This document shows positions 10,042-18,983 of a DNA stretch of 64,000 nt, piece by piece. Each line of letters starts with the position of its first letter. Position 1 is the first letter of the stretch. The notes below the pieces were generated by a model that was not told where the DNA came from, did no database searches, and saw only the letters and a program-made list of their open reading frames with translations. The stretch is from assembly GCF_002899945.2 (NCBI RefSeq), contig NZ_PPEG02000002.1, positions 310,001 through 374,000 on the forward strand, in the 5' to 3' direction. The position numbers and the translations under genes are program-made. The stretch comes from Chryseobacterium viscerum. Lineage in GTDB: Bacteria; Bacteroidota; Bacteroidia; Flavobacteriales; Weeksellaceae.

Positions 10042-10161
10042 ATATTTTAAGGGCATGATGTATGTTTTTCTTTTGATGTTTAAGGTAATAATATAGCAGT
10101 ACCTTTCATCTATTCCTTATTTTTGCAGAGAATTAAAAAACTGAATTTTTTATTCTGAAAT

Positions 10162-10860
10162 ATGAGCAATATATTTTCTGATAATCATCAAATTGAAGTG
10201 GTATCCAACTTTTCTGAACTCGTGGATACCCGTTTTCAAGGAGCGATGAATGCAATTTGCTGGCATAGAAATTTAGCAGGGGACTTTAAAGAAATTGTGT
10301 CTCAACTTCAGTTAGATGAAAATATTACCGAAGTTTCCGTTCAAGACCTTTTATCATTAAAGCTGTCGGAAAAAGGGAATCTGGCAAGGGAAATTATTTT
10401 AAATGATTTTCAGTTATTGACAGACTTTGGAGCTTCCCCAGTTCTTAATTTGCTTAAAAAGTATGAACGGGATGAGGAACTTGGTTTCATTTCAACCGAT
10501 GTATATTCATATCATGTGGATCGTTCACCTGTTGCAACGGACACTTTTTTATGTACCTATTATGGGGCTGCAAGTGATATCATCCCAAATGATCAGGTAG
10601 AACAGAAAATCATGATTCCGGAAATCCGGGAAAAGCTCAAAGAATTACATGACGGTCCGGAAGAAGAATTTGAAGACTTTCTGAAAGACTATTTCTTCGA
10701 TCTGCATTATCAGCCTAAACCTAATGCAGAACCCGTTAATTTAGGAGTAGGACACCTTTGGCGGATCGCTGTAGATCATCCGGCACAAAAAGCATTACCA
10801 TGTGTTCATAGAGCACCTGTAGAAAACGATGGTGAATATCGATTACTTCTGATCTGCTAA
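10162..10860 (+). CDS. Uncharacterised 232-aa protein, DUF1826-like
   Basis: Cytosolic, with no signal peptide. The segment FLCTYYGAASDI and the C-terminal LGVGHLWRIAVDHPAQKALPCVHRAP ... RLLLIC resemble the DUF1826 family from memory. An HxD pair (SYHVDRSP), a later HRAP and an arginine close to the end give an HxD...H...R order, the layout of Fe(II)/2-oxoglutarate oxygenases. Whether it is such an enzyme is inference. The gene stands alone, bounded by terminators on both sides. Confidence 0.55.
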   Translation: MSNIFSDNHQIEVVSNFSELVDTRFQGAMNAICWHRNLAGDFKEIVSQLQLDENITEVSVQDLLSLKLSEKGNLAREIILNDFQLLTDFGASPVLNLLKKYERDEELGFISTDVYSYHVDRSPVATDTFLCTYYGAASDIIPNDQVEQKIMIPEIREKLKELHDGPEEEFEDFLKDYFFDLHYQPKPNAEPVNLGVGHLWRIAVDHPAQKALPCVHRAPVENDGEYRLLLIC

Positions 10861-10906
10861 TGATTATCGATATTTAATCTTGAATAAAGCATCCACTGAG
10901 CTTAAT

Positions 10907-10942
10907 AAAAAAATCCAATATCGAAAAGATGTTGGATTTTTC
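10907..10942. terminator. Bidirectional terminator between convergent genes
   Basis: AAAAATCCAA...AT and AT...TTGGATTTTT form a stem around CGAAAAG, with A-run and T-run on either side. It serves both the DUF1826-like gene (plus) and the esterase gene (minus). Confidence 0.85.
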
Positions 10943-10986
10943 TATAGTTGACAATGTATGTTGAAATAATAAGATAGAATGTTCTT

Positions 10987-11835
10987 TTACTCTTGTCCAA
11001 TTGCTTTTAACTGAGCTAAATAATCTTTACTTTCAATATTCCCGATTGCAAATTCGTGTTCCAGGAGTTTAATCTTTTCTGTCTTGGTGTAATGACGATT
11101 ATAGATTTTGTCTAATACACTGGCTTCATTCATGATAGGATCTAAAAAATTCTTAAGGTCACGGTATGCATGGTAATATCTTATTCCCAGTATCCTTTGT
11201 GAATGAGCATTGAAATGAACTCCGTCAGGGTTCGCTGTAAGCCCTTTTGCGCTAACAAAATAACAGTTTTCATGATGTTGGGCAAAAAGCTCCAATTCCT
11301 TATTGACCAAAGGATAATGAGTGAAGTACTGACCAAATATTCCGCTTGATAAATAATCTCCTAAACCTCCAATGATAAGCGGAACTTCAGGAATATGTAA
11401 TTCTTTCCGCAAAGCATCCATAATGGCAGAAAACTTTTCCTGGTATTTGCCTGCCTTTTCAGGAGAGCAGTCACTTTCGCCTTGGTGCCATAAAATTCCT
11501 TTAATCTCGCTTGTTCGCTGGGCAAGCCTGGCTTGTGACACTGCATTTTCAAATAAAGCACCACCCACAGCCCAGTCATCAAGGCTTGTACCTCCATCCG
11601 CACACGGAATCAATCCAATTTCGTTTTGCTCATTATCCAGTCTCCAGGAAGCAGCAAATGAGGCAGCAAGCCCGACACCTGAACTGGGGCGGTCATAGTT
11701 AATAGGCTCACACATAATCTGCCATAATCCGTTTCTCTGCATTTTAATATGCTCATCAAAGATAGGAGGGACTTCATTTGCGTAGCCACGTCCGGCCATA
11801 TTGGACTGGCCTATCATTAAAAAGGAATGTATCAT
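10987..11835 (-). CDS. Sialate O-acetylesterase-like SGNH hydrolase
   Basis: 282 aa, no signal peptide. It has the carbohydrate-esterase SGNH blocks: block I MIGQSNMAGRG with the nucleophile Ser; PCADGGTSLDDW; GILWHQGESDC (block III type); and DGVHFNAHSQ with the catalytic Asp/His. About 60 extra residues follow the catalytic domain (YNRHYTKTEKIKLLEHEF...), predicted helical. It should remove acetyl groups from sugars, acting in the cytosol; the substrate is not evident. It starts 2 bp after the TetR gene stop codon, so the two form an operon probably controlled by the palindrome upstream of tetR. Confidence 0.85.
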   Translation of the reverse strand: MIHSFLMIGQSNMAGRGYANEVPPIFDEHIKMQRNGLWQIMCEPINYDRPSSGVGLAASFAASWRLDNEQNEIGLIPCADGGTSLDDWAVGGALFENAVSQARLAQRTSEIKGILWHQGESDCSPEKAGKYQEKFSAIMDALRKELHIPEVPLIIGGLGDYLSSGIFGQYFTHYPLVNKELELFAQHHENCYFVSAKGLTANPDGVHFNAHSQRILGIRYYHAYRDLKNFLDPIMNEASVLDKIYNRHYTKTEKIKLLEHEFAIGNIESKDYLAQLKAIGQE

Positions 11836-11837
11836 TT

Positions 11838-12392
11838 TTATTTATTTAATGGTAAGCCTATGCTTCTGCTGAATGAACCCCAGGCTAGTTTTTTTACTTC
11901 ATTGGGAGCAATATCTCCGGATCTGTAAGCGGTGATGGTTGCCGTAATAACACTGGTGAATAGAATTCTTATCCAGGGTAATGGCAGCTGGCTATCTATC
12001 AGTTGTTCCTTTTGCAGTTTCAGTATGGCATCGAATAAACCATTTCTTGCTTTTAAATAGTCTTTACTTATTTCAACTTCGTAAGTAGGCTCCACTTCAT
12101 TCAGTTTAATTAAAAAGGCATACTTTGTTCCACTGTCAATACCTGCATATAATAGATTCTCCAGCTGTATGATGGGATTTGTAGAGCTGTTGCAGGCTTT
12201 AATAGCTGTTTCTTCCCAGGCTGTCATCATATTTTTGTTGCAAGCTTCTAATAGTTCGTTCCGGCTTTTAAAGTACCTGTGCAAAGTTCTGCGGTTAAGG
12301 TTACAGCCTGCTGCGATCTCTTCAATAGTTGCCGAAAAATTCTCGTTTAAGACTATTATGGCTGTATCAATAATTCTTTGTTGGGTATCCAT
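11838..12392 (-). CDS. TetR/AcrR-family repressor
   Basis: 184 aa. The N-terminal helix-turn-helix (about residues 5-48: IIDTAIIVLNENFSATIEEIAAGCNLNRRTLHRYFKSRNELLE, given here only as a location guide by its ends IIDTAI and RNELLE) is followed by a helical ligand-binding domain. First gene of a two-gene operon with the SGNH esterase, 2 bp apart. A perfect 28-bp palindrome 27 bp before the start is the obvious operator and predicts autoregulation. The ligand is not predictable; an acetylated sugar is a guess from the partner gene. Confidence 0.88.
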   Translation of the reverse strand: MDTQQRIIDTAIIVLNENFSATIEEIAAGCNLNRRTLHRYFKSRNELLEACNKNMMTAWEETAIKACNSSTNPIIQLENLLYAGIDSGTKYAFLIKLNEVEPTYEVEISKDYLKARNGLFDAILKLQKEQLIDSQLPLPWIRILFTSVITATITAYRSGDIAPNEVKKLAWGSFSRSIGLPLNK

Positions 12393-12408
12393 TATTTTTT
12401 AATTGCCT

Positions 12409-12416
12409 CAAATTTA
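12409..12416 (-). promoter_or_regulatory. -7 box of the tetR-esterase operon
   Basis: On the minus strand TAAATTTG, an exact TAnnTTTG match, 17 nt before the tetR ATG. It directly abuts the palindromic operator, so a bound repressor would cover the promoter. Confidence 0.6.
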
Positions 12417-12418
12417 CG

Positions 12419-12446
12419 ATAAATGTCTCAATATTGAGACATTTAT
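12419..12446. promoter_or_regulatory. Perfect 28-bp palindrome, probable TetR operator
   Basis: Half-site ATAAATGTCTCAAT followed immediately by its exact reverse complement, with no mismatch and no spacer. It lies 2 bp upstream of the -7 box of tetR on the minus strand. Size, symmetry and position fit autorepression by the adjacent TetR protein. It is about 235 bp from the rightward Omp85-like gene, which it could also influence. Confidence 0.8.
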
Positions 12447-12680
12447 TTTTGTTTTATCAAATCGATGTTTGTATTTCCGGCGGATTCTAAAATTTTCACA
12501 GATTTTTGTTTATAAAATTCTAAAAGCTTGCTGTTTATGGGTAATAGTCTGCGTTTTTAAACTAATCAACTTAAAAATTTGCTTACATTTATTTTTTCAC
12601 ATTAAAAATATATTATCATCTGCTAAGCCCTTATTGGCTTATAAATTGATGATACAAACCTTATTGAATTTTGATTATTA

Positions 12681-14480
12681 ATGAACAAGTCAGCTATCGT
12701 TTTAATTTTCTTTTTAATTGGTTTTTTCTCTTTAAAGGCACAGGAAAAAAAGGATTCGCTTTATTATAAAATAGAAGAATTTTCAGATCAAAGAAAAGTT
12801 ACCAAATTTATTCACCGCCTCATATTCCGAAGAGAGGCGGATTCTACTTCCGTTAAGTCCCGGACTGAAAAACTGTCGCAGGAAACCTATAACAAAAAAT
12901 ATATCAGAAAAATCCGGATAGAAACCATTGACCCTTTCGGATACAGTTCAAAAGATAATAAAGAAAGATTGAAGTGGTACGACTGGCTGACAGATCATCT
13001 TCACTCCAAAACAAAAAATTCTACGGTGAATAATTATTTGCTTTTTGAGGAAGGTGAACAATACAATGCTCAGAAACTCTACGAATCCGAACGTTTGCTT
13101 AGAACAATGCCTTTTGTAAACAGAGTTAATATCAGTGTTTCCGACAGTACTTCCAGTAAAGATTCCATTGATGTGGTTGTAAGAGTTCTTGATTCCTGGA
13201 GTCTGAAACCGAGAGTCAGTTATTCTGGAAGCAAAATTGGATTGGGCGTTACTGAAGAAAATGTATTGGGGTTGGGTCACACATTTGATTTCCTTTATAG
13301 AAATGATTCCAAAGAAAGACAAAATTATGTTCAGGGAAGTTATACCGCATATAATCTTTTCGGTTCTTATATCAATGCCCAGCTTCTTGGGGAACGTGAT
13401 TTTTTGAGGAATGAAAGAATTAATTTCAATGTCCGAAGAGACTTCTTTTCACCCCTTACGAAATGGGCAGGTGGGTTTACCTTCGAATATTTTAAGCGAA
13501 ATGTTTTACTTCCGATAGAAACAGATACTACTTATCCTGAAGTTCAGATCAAAGCGTACAGCCAGGATTTATGGGGTGGTTATCAGATTCCTCTTTCCTC
13601 TGGTGCAAGCGAAAAAGTATCCAGTAATATTGCCATCATAGGAAGGGTTCAAAACTACCAGTATAAAGACAGCCCGGGAATCGACCAGTACAAGTATTTC
13701 AAGTCTTACAACAGTTTTCTGATGTCTGTAGGATTTATCCGCAGGAACTTTTCAGTTCAAAAGAATATTTTTCAATATGATCTGCCGGAAGATGTTGCCT
13801 ATGGTAATTCGGTGAATATTATCGGTGGAGCTTTATCAAGAAGCAGTAATGTGAAGCCTTATGTGGGGATTTCTGCATCTTATGGGGATTTTACACGCCT
13901 TGGATATTTCACTGTGAAAGCTCAGTTCGGAAGATTCTTTAATGAGGACAGCCAAAATCGTGAGTCATTCCGCCTGGATGGTACTTATTTTACCAATCTC
14001 ATGGACTGGAAATTTGCCAAAGTGAGACATTTCTTTTCTCCGACTCTGGCGTTAGGAAATCCACAGCATAATTATTCTTATATAGACCGTATCAATCTTT
14101 CTTCTGCAGATGAATTTCCGGTGTACAACTCGGATTATATTGGAACTAAAAAACTGGTTTTAAGATATCAGCTTCAGCTGTTTATCAATAAGACCTGGAA
14201 AAATTTCCATTTCAGTCCTTATCTAACAATGGCTGCAGGATGGCTGGGGATGCCGGATGATAAATTGCTCAATACAAAAATGAACACTAAAATAGGAGTT
14301 GGTGTCTTAATTAATAATCCGTTTCTGGTTTTCAACAGGATTCAGATTTCTTTTACCTATTATCCCCGTGTTCCTTTTGATAATAATTCAGTCTTTGATT
14401 TTAACAGCAACCGAAATAATCTTTTACCAATGAACAGTTTTGCGACAGAGGTTCCGCATTTTGTGAATTTTGGAAACTGA
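12681..14480 (+). CDS. Omp85/BamA-like outer-membrane barrel protein
   Basis: 599 aa with a signal peptide (MNKSAIVLIFFLIGFFSLKAQ). A POTRA-like segment (YIRKIRIETIDPFG ... LFEEGEQYNAQKLYESERLLRTMPFVNRVNISV) is followed by a C-terminal region of alternating aromatic strands typical of a 16-strand surface-antigen barrel. Members of this superfamily insert or translocate outer-membrane proteins or lipids; this short paralogue with one or two POTRA repeats is not BamA itself (too short, usually more POTRA domains). Substrate unknown. Single gene, divergent from tetR. Confidence 0.8.
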   Translation: MNKSAIVLIFFLIGFFSLKAQEKKDSLYYKIEEFSDQRKVTKFIHRLIFRREADSTSVKSRTEKLSQETYNKKYIRKIRIETIDPFGYSSKDNKERLKWYDWLTDHLHSKTKNSTVNNYLLFEEGEQYNAQKLYESERLLRTMPFVNRVNISVSDSTSSKDSIDVVVRVLDSWSLKPRVSYSGSKIGLGVTEENVLGLGHTFDFLYRNDSKERQNYVQGSYTAYNLFGSYINAQLLGERDFLRNERINFNVRRDFFSPLTKWAGGFTFEYFKRNVLLPIETDTTYPEVQIKAYSQDLWGGYQIPLSSGASEKVSSNIAIIGRVQNYQYKDSPGIDQYKYFKSYNSFLMSVGFIRRNFSVQKNIFQYDLPEDVAYGNSVNIIGGALSRSSNVKPYVGISASYGDFTRLGYFTVKAQFGRFFNEDSQNRESFRLDGTYFTNLMDWKFAKVRHFFSPTLALGNPQHNYSYIDRINLSSADEFPVYNSDYIGTKKLVLRYQLQLFINKTWKNFHFSPYLTMAAGWLGMPDDKLLNTKMNTKIGVGVLINNPFLVFNRIQISFTYYPRVPFDNNSVFDFNSNRNNLLPMNSFATEVPHFVNFGN

Positions 14481-14949
14481 TAAACATTAAAATCTAAGTG
14501 AAAAATACATCCCATATAAATAATGATTTCATCAATCGATCAATAGTTTTTATGTCATAAAATTTTAATTCCTCTCTAAAATCTTATATTTTCCTTTAAA
14601 AATAGCTTTCCTTTTTTCTTATTCAACGTGCTAATAAGAAAGAGGCTTCTTTGATCATAAGCGGTCAGGAGAGTATGAAAGTATCGTGAATTTGAGTAGA
14701 AGTTTAGGCTTTTACATTGGAGATCCATTTTCAATGTTTTTTTTCAATTTCTTCGTTGTATACCTTTTACTACAGAACCTTCTCAAAGTGTTCTGGCTTT
14801 ATTCTGACCGCAATTCCTCCATATTTAAACACACAGATATTCGTACAGCTTTAACATCTATTAGTTCATTATTAAACTATTAATGAGTTGAATGATAGAA
14901 TTAAAACAATAATTAAGTATATTTATAAACTTTATTATTGTTTTATATG
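14481..14949. other. AT-rich intergenic region
   Basis: Spacer before the carotenoid operon. A 65-codon reading frame at 14686-14883 has low-complexity hydrophobic sequence, and I do not support it as a gene. No terminator for the barrel gene is evident. Confidence 0.4.
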
Positions 14950-14957
14950 TATATTTG
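14950..14957 (+). promoter_or_regulatory. -7 box of the carotenoid operon
   Basis: TATATTTG, an exact TAnnTTTG match, 18 nt before the marR ATG at 14976. The extended block TATATTTGTA-T/A-ACTA also precedes the paralogous marR gene at 20940, suggesting a shared promoter and operator. The position rules out the TTG at 14955 as the start codon. Confidence 0.65.
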
Positions 14958-14975
14958 TATACTAATTTTCATGAT

Positions 14976-15635
14976 ATGAATTATGATCTTATAAAAGCGG
15001 TTGTAGAACTTGTTCAGCAATTTATGGAAGAAAATGAGGGTAGATCTAACTATAACGATGATCTTCATGGTTTTATAGAATGGATTAATGCTTCTCAAGC
15101 TGAGGTATCGGGATCTGAAGAATCTGACTGGATAGGGAAGGAGATGGGAAGAAGTCCTGATAGCATCATCAATACTTTGCTTGTAAGAATGAGCAGGTAT
15201 GCGAAATCTTATTCCAGATCTGCAATCCATAATTCTGCTTTCTCAAGCCAGGATGACTTTATTTATCTTATAAGTCTTAAATCGACAGGGCCTATGTCGA
15301 AAATGGAATTGATAAGGCATAATGTACATGAAAAACCGGCAGGTATACTCATTATTAATCGCCTGATCCATAATGGCTGGGTAGAACAGGCTGTTTCCGA
15401 AAAAGACAAAAGAACAAAACATATTCAGATAACGAAAAAGGGGTTGGATATACTTGATAGGCATATGGATAAAATCCGTAAAGCTTCCAGAATTGTAATA
15501 GGAGACCTTACTCATTCTGAGCAAATGCTGCTCATCGCCATACTTACCAAGTTAGATGATTTTCATCATTCTGTGTATCATATGAATCTGGAAACAACAC
15601 ATTTATTGGATAGTGCGTACAAAAAGCTGAACTGA
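14976..15635 (+). CDS. MarR-family regulator, first gene of carotenoid operon
   Basis: 219 aa winged-helix protein. The recognition region (MSKMELIRHNVHEKPAGILIINRLIHNG) is followed by the wing (VSEKDKRTKHIQITKKG) typical of MarR. The ATG at 14976 is chosen because the paralogue at 20940 aligns there (MNYDLIK against MNFTLIK) and the -7 box overlaps the alternative TTG. It lies 38 bp before crtI, so it is likely co-transcribed and controls pigment synthesis. The roughly 100-residue N-terminal extension (GKEMGRSPDSIINTLLVRMSRYAKSYS) is conserved in the paralogue and is longer than in ordinary MarR proteins. Confidence 0.85.
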   Translation: MNYDLIKAVVELVQQFMEENEGRSNYNDDLHGFIEWINASQAEVSGSEESDWIGKEMGRSPDSIINTLLVRMSRYAKSYSRSAIHNSAFSSQDDFIYLISLKSTGPMSKMELIRHNVHEKPAGILIINRLIHNGWVEQAVSEKDKRTKHIQITKKGLDILDRHMDKIRKASRIVIGDLTHSEQMLLIAILTKLDDFHHSVYHMNLETTHLLDSAYKKLN

Positions 15636-15673
15636 TCTGATACTAAAAAACGTCTTTCAAAACTATTAAAAAA

Positions 15674-17170
15674 ATGGCAATGGGCAGTGGAAATTTAAGG
15701 AGGAAAATAGCGGTTATAGGGTCTGGGTTTTCAGGGCTCTCGGCCGCGGCATATGCTGCGAAATCAGGAGATGAAGTGCATGTGTTTGAAAAACATAATC
15801 AACCTGGCGGAAGAGCAAGACAATTTAAAACAGAAAATGGATATGTCTTTGATATGGGCCCAAGCTGGTATTGGATGCCTGATATTATTGAAGACTTTTT
15901 TCGTGATTTTGATATGAAAGTTGAGGATTTCTTTACCCTGGTTTCTCTTGATCCTCAGTTTGAGATGGTTTTTTCAAAAGAAAAAGTGTCTGTTCCCCGG
16001 AAGAACGCTGAAATTAGGGCGCTATTTGAAACAATAGAAAACGGAGCAGGTGAGCAATATGATAAATTTATGAAGTCTGCCAAATTTAAATATGAGGTAG
16101 GCATGAAAGAATTTGTTACCAAGCCATGTTACAACTGGTTGGAATTTGCATCCCTAAAAATAGCAGGCAGTGCGCTGAAGCTTGATCTCCTCAGTAATTT
16201 CCGAAAATATGTTTCAGGCTATTTTTCTGACCCGAAACTAAGATCTCTGATGGAATTTCCTGTTATATTCCTTGGTGCCTCCCCTCAGAATATTCCGGCT
16301 CTTTATAGTTTAATGAATTATGGGGGCTATGTATTGGGAACCCATTATCCCATGGGAGGATTTTATCAGCTTGTTCTTGCTATGCAGAAGGTGGCAGAGA
16401 AGCAGGGTGCTGTTTTCCATTTTAATCATGACGTTGAGAAGATCAATACAGAAAATGGTAAAGTGGTTTCCGTCAGGATAGATGGTGAAGACCATGATTT
16501 TGATGCAGTTATTGCTTCATCAGATTATCATCATACGGAAACATTAATTCCAAAATCTCTCAGGAATTACAATAACGCCTATTGGAAAGCTAAAACATTT
16601 GCGCCTTCCTGTCTGATCTATTATCTTGGAATCAAAGGGAAAATTCCTCATTTAAAGCACCATACCTTATTCTTTGAAAATGAACTTGATGATCATATAG
16701 ACTGTATTTATAAAAATAAGAAATGGCCTGCCAAATCACTTTTTTATTTGTGCTGCCCATCAAAAACAGACCCCGATGTGGCCCCTGAAGAATGTGAGAA
16801 TCTTTTCTTGCTGCTGCCTCTTGCGCCGGGAATATACGATGACGAATCTACCCGGGAAAAATACCTGAAGGAGATGCTTGAGAGAGTTGAAAAACATACG
16901 GGAGCCAGCCATCTTATCTCGAGAATTGAATATAAAAAAAGCTATTGTGTAAGTGATTTTATTTCAGATTATAATGCGTACGAGGGAAATGCCTATGGAT
17001 TATCCAACACCTTATCACAAACGGCTGTCTTAAAACCTAAAATAAGAAATAAAAAGATTGGAAATCTTTTTTATACGGGGCAGTTGACTGTTCCCGGACC
17101 AGGTGTACCACCATCCGTGATTTCTGGAAAGATCGTAGCTGCAGAAGTTAATAAACTAAAAATAAAATAA
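15674..17170 (+). CDS. crtI: Phytoene desaturase
   Basis: 498 aa flavoprotein that desaturates 15-cis-phytoene to lycopene at the membrane. The N-terminal FAD-binding motif is IAVIGSGFSGLSAAAYAAKSG with E in VHVFEKHNQPGGRAR. The C-terminal signature GNLFYTGQLTVPGPGVPPSVISGK is the bacterial CrtI FAD/substrate motif. Length fits the family. Second gene of the operon, one base before crtB. Confidence 0.95.
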   Translation: MAMGSGNLRRKIAVIGSGFSGLSAAAYAAKSGDEVHVFEKHNQPGGRARQFKTENGYVFDMGPSWYWMPDIIEDFFRDFDMKVEDFFTLVSLDPQFEMVFSKEKVSVPRKNAEIRALFETIENGAGEQYDKFMKSAKFKYEVGMKEFVTKPCYNWLEFASLKIAGSALKLDLLSNFRKYVSGYFSDPKLRSLMEFPVIFLGASPQNIPALYSLMNYGGYVLGTHYPMGGFYQLVLAMQKVAEKQGAVFHFNHDVEKINTENGKVVSVRIDGEDHDFDAVIASSDYHHTETLIPKSLRNYNNAYWKAKTFAPSCLIYYLGIKGKIPHLKHHTLFFENELDDHIDCIYKNKKWPAKSLFYLCCPSKTDPDVAPEECENLFLLLPLAPGIYDDESTREKYLKEMLERVEKHTGASHLISRIEYKKSYCVSDFISDYNAYEGNAYGLSNTLSQTAVLKPKIRNKKIGNLFYTGQLTVPGPGVPPSVISGKIVAAEVNKLKIK

Positions 17171-17171
17171 T

Positions 17172-18008
17172 ATGAAAAAATTGTTTGATGATTTGTCTTA
17201 TGATGTAAGTAAACATACTACAAAGAAATACAGCACCAGTTTTTCATTAGGGATATTAGCATTAAAGCCTTCCGTAAGACCTGCTATTTATGCTATTTAT
17301 GGGTATGTACGTCTTGCCGATGAAATTGTGGATAGTTTTCAGGGGTATGATCAGGAAAAACTTTTGATGAGGTTAAAGGCCGAAACTTACAGTGCATTGG
17401 AAGATGGTATATCGCTTAATCCTATTTTACATTCATTTCAGGAAACGGTTCGCCAATATAATATAGATATCCAGCTTATTAATCAGTTTCTGCACAGTAT
17501 GGAAATGGATCTTCATGCCATCGATTATAATTCAGAACTGTATAATGAATATATCTACGGTTCTGCAGAAGTGGTGGGGTTGATGTGCCTGCAGATATTT
17601 ACAGGCGGTGACAAGCAGCAATTTGAAGAACTTAAACCATTTGCCATGAAGCTGGGATCTGCCTTTCAAAAAGTTAATTTTTTGCGGGACCTGAAAGATG
17701 ATTATCAGATTCTGGGACGTACTTATTTTCCATCTTTGGATATGTCTGTTTTTGATAATTCTGTGAAAGCTATGATAGAGAAGGATATCGAAGAAGAATT
17801 TAAAGAAGCTTTAAAAGGGATTAAAAAACTACCGGGCTCTTCTATGTTTGGAGTTTATCTGGCATACAGGTACTATGTGCTGCTGTTTGAAAAAATAAAA
17901 AGAACAACCTCCCATCATATTTTACAAAACAGGATCAGGATTGCCAATTCACAAAAAATATTTGTTGCATTCAAAAGTTACATCCGCTATAAATCTGCTT
18001 ATTTATAA
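17172..18008 (+). CDS. crtB: Phytoene synthase
   Basis: 278 aa squalene/phytoene synthase family enzyme that condenses two geranylgeranyl diphosphates to phytoene. The first Asp-rich motif is RLADEIVDS, the second NFLRDLKDDYQILGRTYFP; both Mg-diphosphate sites are intact. Starts one base after the crtI stop, indicating translational coupling. Confidence 0.95.
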   Translation: MKKLFDDLSYDVSKHTTKKYSTSFSLGILALKPSVRPAIYAIYGYVRLADEIVDSFQGYDQEKLLMRLKAETYSALEDGISLNPILHSFQETVRQYNIDIQLINQFLHSMEMDLHAIDYNSELYNEYIYGSAEVVGLMCLQIFTGGDKQQFEELKPFAMKLGSAFQKVNFLRDLKDDYQILGRTYFPSLDMSVFDNSVKAMIEKDIEEEFKEALKGIKKLPGSSMFGVYLAYRYYVLLFEKIKRTTSHHILQNRIRIANSQKIFVAFKSYIRYKSAYL

Positions 18009-18064
18009 CATAAAGCCAATAGGGTAAAAGATAACCTGTTAAAATTAACTGTTAAAAAAGAGAA

Positions 18065-18529
18065 ATGGTATACCGATTATATAGAGAACAGCAGTTGAAC
18101 TGCGATATTGAGACAGCATGGAATTTTTTTTCATCCCCTCATAATTTATCTGAAATAACACCGGAAAGTATGAATTTTACAATTCTTTCAGCTCCTGAAG
18201 AACCTGTTTTTGAAGGAATGGAAATTAAGTATCGTTTTTCACCTTTATTAGGGATTTCTATGGGTTGGAAAACGATAATCAGTCACGTGGATGAATATAA
18301 AAGCTTTACCGATTTCCAGAAAGAAGGGCCCTATCAATACTGGAATCATTTTCACGAGTTTATCCCGAATGAAAATGGAGTATTAATGAAAGATACCGTA
18401 GATTATCAGCTCCCTTTAGGGTTTTTAGGAAGGATAGCGCACTATTTATTTGTAAAAGAAAAACTGAATAGTATTTTCAATTTCAGATACAAAGTGCTGG
18501 ATGATCTTTTTAACAGCAAAAAAAAGTAA
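18065..18529 (+). CDS. SRPBCC/START-fold ligand-binding protein
   Basis: 154 aa. N-terminal LYREQQLNCDIETAWNFFSSPHNLSEITPESMNF is typical of the SRPBCC helix-grip family (coenzyme Q-binding/cyclase-like), which binds hydrophobic ligands in a deep pocket. Members recur inside flavobacterial carotenoid operons, so it may bind or present a carotenoid intermediate; that role is inferred from position. It lies 56 bp after crtB and 1 bp before the hydroxylase gene. Confidence 0.8.
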   Translation: MVYRLYREQQLNCDIETAWNFFSSPHNLSEITPESMNFTILSAPEEPVFEGMEIKYRFSPLLGISMGWKTIISHVDEYKSFTDFQKEGPYQYWNHFHEFIPNENGVLMKDTVDYQLPLGFLGRIAHYLFVKEKLNSIFNFRYKVLDDLFNSKKK

Positions 18530-18530
18530 T

Positions 18531-18983
18531 ATGAATTTCCTGATCGTTTTGACTGTTTTTATTTCTATGGAAGGTGCTACATGGCTTATCCACAGATATA
18601 TTATGCATGGCTTTCTGTGGTCTCTGCATCGGGATCACCATGATCATAGCAATGAGGGAAAACTTGAAAGAAACGACCTTTTCTTTTTCATTTTTGCGAG
18701 CCCTGCCATAGCATTATTATATCTTGGAGTAAAGCAGGAATTCAGCTGCTGGTTTTTTATCGGCTTGGGAATAAGCCTTTATGGAATGGGTTATTTTTTT
18801 GTGCATGATATCTTTATCCACCAAAGAGCAAAGATCTTTACAAAAACAAAAAATCCCTACTTTCTTGCTATACGGCGTGCCCATAAACAACACCATAAGC
18901 ATCTCGGAAAAGAAGAAGGGGAGTGTTTCGGTTTTCTTTGGGTACCCTTTAAATATTTTAAAATGTATTTTAATAAAAAATGA
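18531..18983 (+). CDS. crtZ: Beta-carotene hydroxylase
   Basis: 150 aa membrane di-iron hydroxylase converting beta-carotene to zeaxanthin. The histidine boxes are complete: HRYIMH, HRDHHDH, HDIFIH and HKQHHKH, between hydrophobic helices. The ATG at 18531 is preferred because it sits 1 bp after the upstream stop; an earlier in-frame start would overlap that gene by 29 bp. Its stop codon overlaps the next start (ATGA). Confidence 0.93.
   Translation: MNFLIVLTVFISMEGATWLIHRYIMHGFLWSLHRDHHDHSNEGKLERNDLFFFIFASPAIALLYLGVKQEFSCWFFIGLGISLYGMGYFFVHDIFIHQRAKIFTKTKNPYFLAIRRAHKQHHKHLGKEEGECFGFLWVPFKYFKMYFNKK

Noticed and set aside
12403..12681. 92-codon ORF between tetR and the Omp85-like gene
   Set aside because: It starts at a weak codon inside the tetR promoter region, overlaps the operator palindrome and has a non-protein-like composition.
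14686..14883. 65-codon ORF as a gene
   Set aside because: Low-complexity Phe/Leu/Ser-rich translation, no homology recognised, no promoter pattern; likely chance in AT-rich DNA.
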